Counted from the stretch's first letter, positions 1-15,500 are shown. The stretch: DNA of 64,000 nt from Dromaius novaehollandiae (GCF_036370855.1 NC_088110.1:23989501-24053500), one strand, 5' to 3'. Translations and numbers: made by a program. Notes: a model not told the origin generated them from the letters alone.

Positions 1-414
1 AAGACAAGGCAGATCAGGACCAATAGCAACATCACTTACAACCCTCAGGCCTTAGTCCTAAAAGCAAGACAGGACCCGCTACATTGTACAATGTTCTGTT
101 TACAAGTTAGGCAGCTCACTTGTTTGATGACTACATACATTCCAAGGTCCTATACAACCAAGAGAGCAATGAGGCACCTTTGTTTTACCATATGCTCAGG
201 TCTCAGGAGACCTGCAGGCTTCTCTCAGCCCTGAGGTGTGAGCAGGCTGGGTGCTAGCAAAGGCAGCTGCACAAGCTACCTCTGTGGTGTAGAGGAAGAT
301 GAGAACAAGAGACAGGTTGCAAGTGGAAGGAGGTCAAGAACGGGATTCAGGTATGGGGCAGGGGGAGGAGAAAAGGAAAAAAAGGGTGGGGGGAGGGGAT
401 TGAACTTTACTCAC
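1..414 (-). other. FANCA: FANCA intron 41, partial
   Basis: Nothing here resembles the last two FANCA exons, so they must lie beyond the left edge. A G-rich and A-rich stretch lies at about 356-400. Confidence 0.7.
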
Positions 415-553
415 ATGCTCTGCAGGGCCTGGGCTTTGTGGCAGATCTTCCCCTTCCACAAAGAGCTGCAACAGCTGGATATACAAATCGAGTGCCACAT
501 AGAGGAAGGTTTGCTCTCTAGTGAACAGCTCTTGGTGAAAGCAGGGGGTGAGG
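415..553 (-). CDS. FANCA: FANCA coding exon 41 (last exon in the window)
   Basis: Residues 1318-1364. [20 protein letters not shown] matches human [20 protein letters not shown]. It ends GAGCAT|GTGAGT on a codon boundary, as human exon 41 does. It is 139 nt against 157 in human. Confidence 0.95.
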
Positions 554-3500
554 CTACAGGAAATCACACACAGTATCTAGTCAGCACTGTTTTCATGTTA
601 TACTCAAAGATAGAAAAAAAACACAGGACAAGCACAGCTAGTGCTCTCGCTGCCGTCCATTTTACAAGTCATGTTGTGTGCAGGAGCGTAGTAAGCCAGG
701 TTACTCCACTGCCAGGAGCAAAAAGGCAGCCGTGGACCCTTTTGTTCGGAGCACAAAGCTTGCAGGGAAACTTCTAGTAAGAGAACTCCTTAAATAGCAG
801 TCCTGCTGTGATTGTTTTCTTCTGCACAACTAATGAAAGAGCTCATCTCACTTACAGGCTAGTTGTACAATTACCTTCCGATCAGCTGCTGTACATGCAA
901 ACCACCAACCACATCCTTCCTCCCAAACAAATTCCTCCTGAAACCGGTGGGACATTACCTGTAGAAAGCAATAGGCAAGAGCCGGATGTGATGGTCCGAT
1001 GCTGCACTGCGCAGAATACAGTATTTTCTAGGGACTGCAATAATCAGAAAGAAGAACAAAGCATCTTTAGTGGTCCTCATGTCACATCATGTACTTTTAC
1101 AGCAGCATAGGGGCAGCAGTTTCCTCCCAGCCAACAATAAAACGCAATGCTTGGGTGTGGTGAACCCCTAGACAAGAAAGCTGTTTCCTCTCAGGCTCTC
1201 TCTGCCAGGTGAAACAGTAGTGAGTTTCGGTCATTCCCAGTTATCAGCTTCTGCAGGGCATAAGTAGTGTGTTCCCACCTTTTACTAAAAAAGTTTGTTC
1301 TATGCTGCTTACAAGGGCCCATCAGTTCCTTCTTACAACTACACTTCTTATATCAAAAAGATCAACCATTGCCACCCCACAATGAAACTTCCCACCCCTT
1401 GGAGGCAGAACTTGCTCACCTTTTTCTACCGAATGAAAGAGAAGCGGCCAGGACATGCCTCTCTCTTCCAGGCAGCGCAAGATCTCCAGGGACCATTCCA
1501 GAGACTTCTGAAAATCCACTCCTTCCTGGGTGTCAGAAAAGACATGTAGAGTTTGTTTTAGGTTTTAGTTACATCAAAGCAGAAAGGAAGCCAGCATCGC
1601 CACCACCACCCTGGCAAGAGATCATGTAAATGAAATGCTCTGTTAAATTCTTAAATTTAGCCCGTCTTTCCCCTCTTCTGATGGCCTGGATTCTTACCTG
1701 GGCAATCAGGCATCATTGCAATACCAGAGGCTTTATCACCACCCAGGCCATGACAGGGCTGCAGTTGGGAATGATTTGTGAAAGAGGGAGCAGCAGTATC
1801 AATGAGCTACCAGCTCATCACCACACACTTCCCAACTGTGCTCAGCACAGAGCCTCTCCAAGTCCTATGCTCACCCCATCCTGCTCTCTGTAGCAGACTC
1901 TCTTCCCTCTCATCCTCTCTAATGATAGCATGTCTTGGGTTGGAATGGGGCAGGGGGGATTGCATGACTCATTTTACTTGGAATAACCTCCCAAATCTGT
2001 TTGCTCAAGATCTTTCCTCAGTGACCCTCTTCGGAGGAGGTTGGAGGAAGTAAGACTATGACATTGTTTTCAACTTGAATCTACTCCCTGATCCCATCTG
2101 TCAGGTGACTACACAAATGGTTGCACGACACAGTTCAGAAAACAGCAAAGGGACAGAAACAAGCATCCATGGGCAGGAGGATGCTTAGGGCAGACAGCTG
2201 CTGAAAGAAGCCTGTCAAACCATCTTTGCTCCCTTGTTTAACAGTGTTGAATCATCTGGAAACCAAGTGTTCCTCCCCATTTGGGACCTTCTCATGTGAA
2301 ATACCATGCATGTTTCCAGCCTGAAAAATGTGTTATAATAAATGTGAAAAGCTACACAAAAGCCAAGATACAAGAGTTCAAGCACTAGCTCAGAGGTGTA
2401 AAGTCTGAACAGGAAACTGAAAATAGTGAGTCATTCAGGAAGACAAATAAAAGCTACCATAGTAAAGGGGGAGATAACATCAGTTAAAAGAGAATACGGG
2501 TTTATCTGATATGAACAGAAGCACTTTCACCAGGCTCTGTCTGGGATGTTGCTGCTCTCTTCCTTCTGGCTGAAGAACTACCAGCCTTCAGAGTAGTGAC
2601 ACAAAGCATTTTTAGGCAGCAAGCCAAGCTGATCAGACACATTTAGTGTCATGAGAATTCCCTCAGGGCTGAATTTACCTTTGGTGCTATTTTTGCAGAG
2701 ATGAGATCCATGAGTGAGAAGAAGAGCAGAGAAACCAGAAGCTGCAAGGGAAAAAGACTGCCTGTTAGTTTTATCTGCAATGATGACTCAGAGCTTACAC
2801 TTTCCAATCTGGAAATAACATTTCACCAAGTGTGTTTCCAGGATTGACCTGGATAAATTACAAGCACTGCTGTTCTTCCCAGGTGAAGACAGTATGTTTG
2901 AAAAGGATTGACTGGAGCCCAGCATGGTTCATTGCTTCTAAGGCTAAATTCCACATTAAATTCACTGTTCTTGAAGCAAGGCTTGCTGCAGTCAGCAATT
3001 CAAACAACAGATGATAACTTCACCCAAATACAGGGAAAACAGAGAGCTACCACAGATGTAAGACTGGAGAAAAGTTAATGTTGGTCCACAGCTGGCATGT
3101 CACAAGCGGATGGCATGCAGCCTCCCATCTCAGCAAGTGCACCATATCCTCTCCTGCCCCACATTTGTTATTGCTTTTCTGGATCTCTGCCACCCAAAGC
3201 AAAGGATGCAGTGATTTGTGACCCTGGGAAGTTAGCAGTTAAAAGTAACATTGTTTATTTGTGCTACTAGTCCAGTTGTAAAGCCAAACCTCCTTTATTT
3301 TCCCATCTCCCTCTGAGATGGGAGAGGGCACAACCAGCCAGCAAGTTCTGTGGACGGCTGGTCTGCTGGCAAGTGCATTGCAGTTCAGTTGAGGGGGGAA
3401 CGGCAGTGAGAGACCTTTCGCTTCAGCTGAAAGTCTCCAGAGACACACTACTGCACGCAGACAAATCAAACAAAAAAGGAGAGGCCCGTGTGGAACAATG

Positions 3501-6500
3501 GGGCTCCTTGGACTTAACGACAGGGTCTCATTCCCAAAGGTAGCTGATCCCATGACATTCCCCCTTCTTCTGACACAAGATCTGCCCTTTAAAGCTGTCT
3601 CTCGCCCGAAGTGATTCAGCATCTGACCTCACACTAGTCTCATGCACAGGACCAGGTTTCTCTACACAAAGATCAGTGCAATTCCACTGAAACGGGAGCA
3701 GTAATTGAGAGGTCCAATGTGAGGCCTAAAAACCAGGCAGCTGGTATAATCTGCTGGACACCCAGTTACTCTCAGCCCTCCCACTATTCTCATTCTTCCT
3801 GTTGTCCTCCTCCTCTTTTAGGGCATAGTTTTGAGGCGGAAATTGCTTTTATTCCACATGTACTAAATGCTCATATCAACTCAGTGAGACCAATTTCAAA
3901 CCAATGGATCTTGGCCCTAGACCAGTATAAACAATGCATGAGGAGTCAATCCGATAGCAAGGGGAGAGCGACTGTAACTGCTGCCTGGGGGATTAAAATT
4001 TAGAAAAACTAGTAAGGCACAGGTTCTGCCTAGACAAGATTTATCTACGAATTTCCCAGCAAAGGGGGGGTCCCCACACTGAACCCCAATCCCAGCTATC
4101 CCCTGGAAGATCACTGCTCAGCACTGCCAGGGCAGCAGCCTCACTTCCTTCTCAGCACAGCACTTCGGAGAATTCCTGTGCACAGAGGGCACCAAGCCAC
4201 AGCAAAGCGGCAGAGGCATTTCCTGGAACAGGCCTGGGCAAACTCTCGGATTTGTTCCTGTGATTCCCAGCACATCCTCCTTGAGCCCTCAAAACACCTG
4301 CACTCATTTCCCAAAAACATTCTCTCCATCTGGGTCTCCTTAACCTCCTAGCAGAGTTGCCTGAGCTAAAATCAACTAGGATTGCTCCTCTGCCAAAGGA
4401 TAAGGCGATCCTGGAGTGCCATGGACTGAGGTCTCAGTCTCTGCAATACTCTCTCCAGCTTTGTTTTTTAAAGCAGCTGTTTAATAGTTCTTTTCTCACG
4501 TAACAGAAAAGCCATTATCTAAGTTTAAATTTGAAACAACTTTGCCTCTAGGATAAATATTTAGTAACTGGAAATTTACAGCTACGTTCTATCAATTAGC
4601 CACCAGCAAGATTTCCCAACAGGGTTTAGAAGGGATAAGGCAGTCATTTCTCAGTTAAGGATGTTCTCCTTCTGCTTTTTAACTGCAGAGAAAAGCAGAC
4701 ATTTAAAGTGTGCCCAGTCTTGCCTGCTCTGTATCAGTCCCCAGCCTCTTCAGTGCATCTCTCCCTCTTCCACGTGCTGACTGCTGTTGAACAGTAACAT
4801 GGAGGAAGGCAGCAGAAATCCAGGGTGGGCCAGAGACAGGGAAAACTGCTTCTGAAGAAAGGAAGCTAGGAAACAAAACGAGCATGTAATAGTTTTGGAG
4901 AAAGAATCAGAGCTGTAGATGAAGAGGGAAATCAGGGGCTTTGATAAAGGGTATATATTTGTGGTGGGGACAAAACCCAAACCTTTTCCCCAACTTTTCT
5001 CCTGAAGTTGGATGCTACAAGACAGTTAAAAAAAATAAAAATAAAAATAAAAAACACAACTTTAGCCAGGGTAGGTAGTTAACTGTATGCACTCATATAG
5101 AAACACGTATTTAATGGCTGCAGAAATCTGCAAGGAGATTCTTACATTAAATCCCCAGCTTCTGGAGAAAAACTGCAGGATGCTGAACAGATAGAAGACC
5201 TACCACAAACAAAACAGCAGATATAGAGGGAATCATCGAGCACAGAAGCAGTCAGCAGTTTTAAGAGACCAGGGATTCACTAAACCCGGAGAATGAAGGG
5301 TGCGGCAGCTTGAGCAAATGACTCAACACTGTGCTAAAGGCTATTTCCAGTGCTTGACTAACAAGGACTCTGCCTTCCAATCTCCTCTAAAAAGATTCTC
5401 TTTTCCTTATTGTGAAACATTCTGACCCATATTACACAGAAGGCCAGATTAAATAATTATAATGACCCATTTTGAGTTAGGAAGAAAACAAACAAAAAAA
5501 ATCCTGCAAAGGAGTCTTTATATAGCTGTCCTACAAGCCACAGTCCACATTAGCTTCTCACACGGCCTGTTGAAACCTGGTCTACCTCGGAGAACAGCCT
5601 TCCTGCGCGCTGATCTGTCAGAGCCAGGCTAAATCAGAGCAGGCTCTCCTGCCTACAGACTCACAGGAAGGTTCCTCATACGCACCTTGCAGCTGAGCAC
5701 CAGCATCCCCTCAGCCTCTCCAGTTCTTCTGCAAGTGGCACTCCAAAGAGTCTCTTCCACTGAGAACAAAGTACGGGCTCCAGCCTTGGCCACCACAGCT
5801 ATGAAGAGAGCCAGATGCTGGCAGCATTAGTGGTGGCAGAACAGGGGATGAAGCAGGGCTTTAAAAATTACTACCCCCATGCTCCACAGTTTACATAAAA
5901 TAAAGTTTAAAACAAGTGGTTTGAACTGGTATTGAATTTTCATCTAGCACTCAAAATAAACAAAGATGAAATAGGATCAGTTACCGCCGCAGAGAAAAGG
6001 ACAATGGGGCACTTGGTTTGACATGTTGTCAGAACATCATTGATCCCCTCTGCTGATTCTTCACAGTCCAAGCTGGCGTTCAGCAGGCCCTGGAAGAGGG
6101 TAAATTACAACATGACCATGCGCACACACAAACACACGCATGCACACTGTATTCACTGCTTTGAAGTACCTTGCAAAGCTCTGTGTAAACTAACCGAAGA
6201 TAACTCTAGGGGTCAGCACGGCTCAGCAAAAGAAATACGTGCCTGACAGCCGCTCAGCTTTGCTGTATCACATTAAAGGTAACCTTTTCCACTTCCCTCC
6301 TGCTACTTCTCTTCACATTCCTGGATCACTGCTCTTTGGTTTAAAATTTGCACCAGTTCTGAGAACAACTGTACAAGTGGTACCTCTCGTTTCTAAGAAT
6401 AGCACATAATCAGGCTTCCTGATAAAGAAAAAAAATTCCTACCGTCTAGCATGGAAAATAAAGCGGAATGACAAAAGGAACAGTTACCCTGAAGAAGTGA

Positions 6501-9500
6501 GCGGTGATATCATAGGAGAGCGCATATCCTCTGGAACAGACGTTTTTCTGTGGCAAAATAAGGAGAGAAAAAAGTTCTTTCCTTCCCTTTCGAATTAGGA
6601 TTTCTTTAAACATTCTGGATGTCCTGCACAACGGAATTCAGAGAGCACAAAGTTACCCTCTGAGGTCCTAGGTATTTATCCTGATTAGAGAAATTTCATT
6701 TCTATACGAAGCAACAGCACTGACTAGACAGGGCTGTGCAGTCCCAGCACTAGGAAAGCACTTCAGATGGTCCTGCCTACCACATGCTGCAAATGGCAAA
6801 AGCAGTTTGATTAACAGTCTTTGAATGAATAGAGGTTTCTGGCTGTGCCTAATACAACAGTGCAAAAGAGCTTGAAAAGGCCATCGATCAAGAAGAATAA
6901 ATGGAAATGATGGCTATCTTCAGAGCACAAAACAGTGATGGATCTGCAAGTCAACTGTTCTACCCTCAAGAAGCCGTAGGGACATTTCAAAACATTTCTT
7001 TAGTGTATATAACACAGGACAATGGTTTAATGCCCTGGCACAAGGGAAATCAAAGAGCTCAAACTCGGTCCATTGCTCCTAGGTCTCCACAGGAACGTTG
7101 CAGGTTTCTCTCTAACTCAACATCAGCAAAGCCCACCAGGGCACGTGAGACCTTTATCTGAAGGAGGATGTATCCACACGAGAACATCCCCAAGGCTGCT
7201 GCAAGTGCAAGTGCAATTAAGACATATGTTGCTATGAACCACGTGAGGGGGAAGAACCATCCTACTGCTCAAGAATCAGCCAAGCTACTACCAGGCTAGT
7301 TAGTGATTACCAGCCGGTGATCTTAGATCTTACCCAGACCAGGACTGTGCGCACACCCATCTCCAGCCAGCGATATGCTGGTTGGCTCCGCCACAGATTT
7401 GTCTACACTATTCCCCAAGGATTCTCCCTCATAAAAGGACCATCATAACTACAAACGAATGAACCCAGAAGTCATGCCAAAGCGAAGTGCCACAGGAACT
7501 TCTACAGAGCTAGGGGCTGGAAAGACTCAAGTATTGTGATTTGAACCTCCCTATCACACAGGTTTCCTATTCTGAGAGAAGCTAAGTTTCTGTTTCAAGT
7601 TTGGTTGCATCTTAACTTCTGTCTTAATCTCAAATTTAAGGTCTTCATCTAGAGCATTTATCAACACGCAATTATTCTTTAGCTAACTGTACATACCAGC
7701 TCCGAGTTTACAAAATGAAAGAAATCTTCACAGTCCAACATTATTTTCTTTCCTTTTCGATGAGTCAGGATCAGAGCAGATGCAGGGAGCCCTACCAGAA
7801 TCCTTAGGGAGGGAAAACAAACAAAAAAAGCCAAAGTTGCAGCAAAGAAGAAACTAAACCCCCACACTCTCAGATCATGTGACTTTGATTTTCAGGGGAG
7901 CTTGTGAGTATGTCAGGTCTCAAACATGTGGATAGAAACCGCACCAGGAGTTTTTCCAGTTGTCCAGAAAATAACCTGCATTTCAATGAGATATACAGAC
8001 CATTTTCAAAGACATTAGCAATGGTTCAAAAATGAAAGCGTATGTTTAGATTAGAGGAACAACTAGAGTATTTTAATGGTGGTTAACAGCAGTGGTGGGA
8101 TTAAGAGTGCTGCTGGCTGTAAACAGCCCAGAAAGATGTGTTGTTCTTGAAATTCAGTCTGCTGTCAGGGCCCACTTTTAGCTCGAAATAGCACACTGAA
8201 CAGGAGCTGAAGCATGCAAGTGCTAGGGAACGAATACCTCTTGCACAATATTACAAACCCTTTTTACCATGGTATTTATAGTGTCTTTTTATGCTCACTG
8301 GAGAATCTCAGGAGAGGCTATCCAACTGCACAAGTACACAACATAATTCCTTTAAACAGCAGTTTTGTCTGAGTTATTCACAGCCATTCAGATCTGTACT
8401 TACCTTCTCTGTAGCAGCAGCTCCTGTTGCCTCCATAACTGTTCACCCAGAGCAGAACCATGTTCTCTGTCTTTTAATCTTTCCTGGAAAGCCCTAAACA
8501 GGAAGTGTCTCCTGGCATCCAAGCAGCCAGAAAGCAACTTTCTCCTACACCCCAACTCAAGCACCATTTCCTAGACAGAGGAAAAACCAAGTGTTTGTCA
8601 GAATGATCATTAGTTTGCATTCAAACCCTCTACATTTTTCTGAAATAATGGAAAGCGATCAATAAAAAAATCTTTCTCTGGATTTCCACGCCATATTCAC
8701 AGCTGAGAACTGAAAGTTAGTGTTAGACACACTGAGATATTGGAAAATACTTCATCAGGGCAAATTCAAGGATTAGACAGATGGATACACATCACAATCT
8801 GAAATCACCTGTAACTTGCAGAGAATATCAGGATTGACAGACATCTTCAACTGGCCATAGCTACCCAGGTCCACCCTGAAATTAAGAGACATGCCAGGTG
8901 ACTATCGCTGTTTGGCTGAGAAGGATAACACAGCTCAAATAAAATTAAGTGGCTTTACATGAACATTAATTAATTAATGCTCTAACATTAATTTTCCTTA
9001 AATAAGTTGCAGGTCAGACAGCAACTCTCCTCTAAGCCTCCCTTATTATTTTCAACCTTCTCTTCAACCACTTCCTCAGGGATGCTGGTGCTAGTCTGGA
9101 CAAAACAAACTTGAATACAAATTCAACTTAAAAAAAGACAGACTAGGGACTAACTGTGACTTCACCTCAAGACCTCTGTCACCTAAAGGAAGATTCTTAT
9201 GCAAAGACCAATGAGTCGCGAGCCACCTCACAGCTGTCACCCACAGGCAGACTCATAAGAAGGCAACCAGTTCCACTCAGAAGAAGAGAGGCCCACGCAA
9301 GACACAAACCCTGGCTTGCAAGGCCATTAGGAGAACCATAGCATCCGCAGAAGTGCAAGCCGTGATGCTGAATACCTTTGTGAGAAATCCAGAATGGTAT
9401 TGATAATAATGTCACACGCCTTTTCCAGGTCTCCATCACAGCCTCCAGAAGCAGAAGGTGCTGGAAGATACCACTGATAAATAGCCCAATAATGGAAGTC

Positions 9501-12500
9501 ATGTCTGCAATATAAAACAGGAGAAGTTAGGAAACCGATCATGGCATTTTAATGGCTTCTCTTCCTTACTGTAAAGTGCAGTTCACACACTAAGTCAAGT
9601 GGAATATCAGATACAAGCAGCCACACAAGTGTAGAAGTAAAAAGAGTCATGCATCAGACACCACATGCACTGATGTCAGCTATCTCTTGCTTTTGGAAAC
9701 GGGCAGGTTTTGTGAAAAGTTATTCGCAAGAATTGTATATACAGGCCCAAGGGTATCTTAGGGAACTTCCTCAAGTGAAAACAAACAGCTCATTTCTGAC
9801 ATTGCTTGAACTCTGGGCAAAATGTAGTTGACAGACATTTGTGCCCCACAGCAGCTCATTTATTTACTTTTAGTGTTAACCTCCTCATCTTCAACACTTT
9901 TCTAATTTCAGTGGAAAAGACTGTTGAACTACTCCCATTTTATTAGAGCCTTTCCGCACTTACCTTTCTGAAGCACAAAGAATATCCTTTTCAGGGTGCA
10001 CTCCTAGCTCCAGCAGCAGCCACTCTCTGAAAGATAACTGAAAGGCAACAATTTAGATAAGAGGGCAGACCAGCGAGGCTAAGCAACTTATGCAGAACAG
10101 CCACCTTCTTCCCGGCATAAAAACACACCTTTCACCCACACCCAGACACAACCCATTGCAGATTAAGGGATACAAAACTGGGAGATATCAACACAAGAAG
10201 GACAGTTCCTGTACTGTTTTTCTTGCAAGAAATCTAAACTAAAACCCCACTGGCTTTCAAAATTTACTTAGAACAAAGTTATAAAGCATCTCTCCCTCTC
10301 TCACACACACACCCACACACCAACCCTGCTTTGACATCTCCAGATGTGCCCATGTTCTTAAAGTCTAGATACCATAATGAACCTATGTTATTAGACATAA
10401 ATGTTAAAACGAACAAGGCACTGTAGTCAGACAGACTGGTCTAAGCATCAAAGAAAAGTTATAATGCAAAGGTATTTCGGTCTTGTACTTTAAGCTAGCA
10501 AAGCACATTAAATCATTCCAGTAATACAACAAACTCATCTGCCAAACTGGTTTTATATGAACTGGTTTAAAAAAAAAATCCTGTCAAATCAGATAAATTG
10601 CAAGGACAGTATAAAGTGAATATGAGAGATATGTTAACCTACTTCATAGCCAGAGAGAGCCAAAGATATACAGGTAGTTCAGGGCAACACTGACATTTAG
10701 ACAAAGCACCAAAAAAGCAAGCAAGTACCTTCAGTCATTTAACTCTCATTATCACTTTGTACACATCATGATGTTGTTAGGATCATGAACAGGATTTTTC
10801 CTCTACAGTGCCTGACAACTTCATTACTGAAATAGCATATCTTGTCAAGATTTTTGGTTTTGTAAATAAATTAAAAACAAAGACTTTACTTCTATAGTTT
10901 TCTATTTTTACCTTATCATCATCATCAGAAACTACTGATAACAGTGAGCACGTGACATCTTCCAGGTGTCACACAAAGTTTTTAGATATTAAGTTTCTAC
11001 AGGAAGCTTTTATCATTGATTAGGAAATTGTAAAGGGCAGATCTGAAAAATGAAAATTATGGTGTGACCACAGTTAGGTAACTGAAAAAAAATTGATACC
11101 TGGAATGCTTTCTCCTTCAAGAGCTCTTGAAAGCGTGCTTGCTTCCACAAACAGAGGCTGGCTCTTTTGTAATGTACAGAGGAGCATGACAGGGAACTCC
11201 AGACTAGTTCAGTTTTACTCTCCTCATACATGATTCCTCGAGCTTCCAGGTTCAGCCGTGGCACAGTGTACTGCAACTAAAACAAAGGCAGAAAAACCCT
11301 GCACATCTGCATGACGAAAAAAGGCCTAGCGTAAACTCTGCTTTTGTGAAGATGCCAAATGAGCAAATACACAAAATGGTATGGATACAAATGGATACAA
11401 AGATGCATTTTTATGCAGTTTTCTTGTAAAACCTGTAGTTGCACAGAAGCCTGCAGTGGAAAGTTGAACTGACACTGATTTTTCTCACGAGCGATAGCAA
11501 AACTTTTTTTCCCCTTTACCTTTTTAACAAGGCTAGGAGGAAGCAAGGCACATAAATCATCATGAGAAAGGGATGAAAACTTGCAGAGAAGATAAGATAC
11601 TGCTGCAGTACAAAACCTGATAGAGAGAGAGAGAGAATTCAGTTATCTGGTTGGTTCAGTCATACCTTATCCATTCATGAAAGTCCGACACCAAGCAAAA
11701 AATGAGAGTTAAAAATGGTTTTAAGCAACATATCCCAACCTCTTTACTTCTGGGACTATTTCTATTTATGGTCTCGCAAACCCAAGTACATTAACAGCTA
11801 CAAAGTTTAGAACTAGAGACTAAGCTAAAACTTCTGCAGCACCCAGTCAGTCCTTTGTCCAGCAAGCAATACAGTCATCAGGATGTTATTTCACAGTGGG
11901 ACAGCATCAGCTTGTTCCTCTGGACAGCACCTCTGTGCAGCATACATATTCCTCAAAAAAAACCCAGGATAGCTATACCAGCACCCCTCCTCTGCCAGAC
12001 ATAACCCAGCACCCAAGGAAGCAAGCACTTAGGGGATCCTGCATGAGCTCACCTCATGCAGAAGGCAAAGGACTCTTCTGTCCTGCACACTAGCAAAAAG
12101 TTCCAGTACTCGGTGATGGAAAGGATCTTTTCAGGAACAGGCTGAGAAATCCCCAAATCGGCTTCCACTTCAGGAATTAAAGATCTGTATTCACTCAAGT
12201 GGATCACAAAAGCAGCTAGTCCTAAAATATGAGCATCATTGAGGGAAGGACCCTGCAAGCCAAACATAAGGAAAGAGCTAGAGGAAGAGGTACATTTCAT
12301 TTGTAGCAAAGCAGCCATTTTCAGAAAAAAAAAAACACATAACTAATCAAGTGGCAGAACACTGCTTCTGTAAATTGACTGAATCAGTGCGATGACACCA
12401 ATTCAGCAGACAAAAGACACTGGTTTAAAAAAAATATATTCTTCCTTCCTTGAAATAGTACAGTTATTTTTGATAAACCTACAACAAAATCAGTGCATAT

Positions 12501-15500
12501 CTGTAGCACAATAACTTGGAGCAACTGGCTTTAACTTCAGTCCAGTAGAATTTGAGACTGTCAAGGCTTTTTAGCTTCTATGACAGTTAAACTACTATCA
12601 TCCTTTTGATTTCACCTTTTCAGTATCATTGGGTGAAGGAAACAAAACCAACAGCTCTTTGGAAGAAAACCATTCACTGCTGCACCTCAGACTTAGGGTC
12701 TTACTTCTCTTTTTAAAAAGGGGCATATGATTCAAATATACAACCGGAAAGTTTGGGAGTTAAGCATTATACTTTCTTTTTTTTTTTTCAGCTCTGTTTA
12801 CAACCTTACTTTTTTCAGCTTCTGTTAAAAAGTAGCTGGACTATTTAGCTTAAATGAGAATTCTTCGGAAGCCTGAAAGCTAGCAGAGTCCCTCCACAGT
12901 GTAGTCCAAACAGGTGCATGCCCCATGGCTCAGGAGAGGGAGCTGAGGTAGCCTTTAGCACACCATAACCATATGATTCCTGGTTAGATGATCAACTAAC
13001 CTGATGATAAATAAGCTGGCAGAGCCTGCCCAGAAGGGCAGGTAAGAGATTCCTGTGTCCACACATCATCTTGACAAACAGGGACAAACACGATCCTTGC
13101 CTGCAGCAGGTAAAAACCACATGCTCATTTTATTACTTATGTCAATTTTATCCTCAGTACAGGAAGAGGTATTTTAAAATGGTTAAACATAATGAACCTG
13201 AGCCATACTTGGCTGTAAATACTAGACAATTATCATTCCATTTATAGGCTCATAGGAAGTGTCATCTATGGAGCATTTAAACAGAGGATCCATACAAAGA
13301 CATGCACATTACCAGTGCCCCACCTCAAATATTTGATAATACATAGCCAAAGAGGAGTTCTGAGACAACAACAAGGAGAGGAGGAAGATGCCTGGAGCAA
13401 AGAAAGCTTTTTCAGACACAGAGCATGAGCAAACAGAGGCAGAGCAATAAGTGGGAACAAAAGAAAGCAAGAGCAACAAAGAAGCAATATGACAAATACC
13501 TGTTACAGAAGGGAGAACAGGAGGGAGGGACTTTCCTACAAAGCATTCCTACGGTCCCGCCCAGCTGACGGAAAACAAACCATCTTCAGAGGATATCGGA
13601 TAGGGGAGGCGGGTTGAGAAACGATTTCCTGGAATGCTCTTGCTCATTCCAGCTACTCTGCAACACAGGTTTTCACTACAGATTCATCTGCTCCTGTGTC
13701 ACCAGGCCAAAATGAAGTAAAACAGAGGGACAGATGCACTGACTGCCAAAGAATGCTGCACTCTGGAGACGCAGCTTCCCAGCTCAGCAGCCACCACCAT
13801 TTGGGTTCCAGGATTACGGCAGTTTGTCGGCACGTTGGTACTCACCAACAAAGGGATTTTTCCATTGAAATACAATGACCATAACATTTACAGATTTCTG
13901 CTACATCATGAAGGAAATGATACCGATAGAGTCCTTCCAAAGAAGGGCATCAAGGGTAACTCAGCAGAGGATCGTTGGTAATGCTCCCTCACAGCTCATA
14001 TAGGTGACTCAGTTTGATTCTGGCCTAAGAGGGGGAGAGGGGAAGGGAAAAGAGAGGTGCGCCACGCTCCTCTTCCTGTGCCCTCAGCATTAAAATTTAT
14101 GCCTCATTCATTTATATTGCATATGGCATTAGGGCTGAAGGCTGAGGTGCCCGGTTCTGCAAAAGCGCTGAATAAGCCAAGACACCCCTGCAGTCCCTGT
14201 CAAAAGACAAACACTGCCCTCCTGATCCGTAATATCAGCAAGCAAATCATGGACAAAAAAAAGGGGGGGGGGGGACCTACTTCAATTCCCCACCCTACTC
14301 CACCACCACTGAAAGCACCAACTTAAGCAAAATGGTATTTATGAAAAGTTTTTATGTGCTGTCACAGAGTACAAAGTAGAGCCAAATGACACCTTATTCT
14401 GAAGAGAGTAGTAACAACAGTGAAGAAGCATGTTTTATTTACACATTTGCACATCAAAGTGCGTTAGTTCTTAGATTACAGAAACCTAGGTTAAAACAGA
14501 CTGCGCTTGCCAGCCTGGCACGTCGGGTATGAACAATGAGAAGTCCCTCCAGGTCCCTGGACAACGTTGAGATTATACTGCACGAGGTAGTCTGGATTTC
14601 CCTACAGTTTTACTTGCATCTTACCTGTCAGGAGGGTTAAAATAGGAAGCAGCAATTAGGTTTTGGCAGAATGATGTCAGCAGAAGATCAACAACCTGGA
14701 ACAAGAGACAACACTAATTCCTTCTTGTTGGGCTATTTATCTAGATCTAGTTTTGTGCTGCATACATAAAATGTTTTCTAACATTAGAACTAAGAGCCAA
14801 ACATGTAAATGACATTCACCACAAGTTCTGCAGATCCACTGGCACTAAGAGATGGAAAGTAAAGTCCACAACAGCCTAGATGTGATCATAACACACAAAT
14901 ATCAAGGCAAGTCTTGTAAAGAAAGCCTAGCTCATCACAGAATTGCTCTGATAGAATATATCCCTAGCTCTTTCCATCAGACATCCAATGATTTTCAGAA
15001 GGTTATAACACATGTATAGTCTGTGTGGGGCACTACAAGAGAGGCAAATGGAAAAGCGTATTTCCTGTTTTCCACTGCCAGAGCAGCCTTTCACATGTAC
15101 TCAAATACACTCTTCCCTCATCAACCCCACTCATTTCTCATCCCAAGCCAGATGGTACTTACACTCTGATGGCAGGGTTCCAGGTCAGGTGCCAAAATGC
15201 TAACACGGATTTGAGAATTCAAAGCAGCAGCTTCATTTTCATCACTGCTGTGACCCAAGACACTTGAGAGTCTGTCAGATATCACTGCAATCTGTGCTGG
15301 CACATCTGCAAGAAAGTAATGGGAAGAGAACCAGGACTGCAGGCATGAAAGTAAGGAACTAGACAAAATCCACTTGGTCCAAGATTTACAACTCTGCAGG
15401 AAAGGAATAAGAACAATTAGAGTATGTATTTCATTAATTCCTTATTTGTTTCATGCAATATATACTCTAATGGGTCAGAGAGTGTTGTGTTATGAAAAGC

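Noticed and set aside
1201-1270. Segment after TATGCCCTGCAG (minus strand) as FANCA exon 40
   Set aside because: It has a stop in the required phase. The true exon 40 was found at 959-1034 with the RLLPIAFY match and the human length.
14930-14975. CACAGAATT and GATAGAATAT as a minus-strand CR1 3' end
   Set aside because: The match to CR1-type terminal repeats is too short and the GGTCCCTTCC block is missing.
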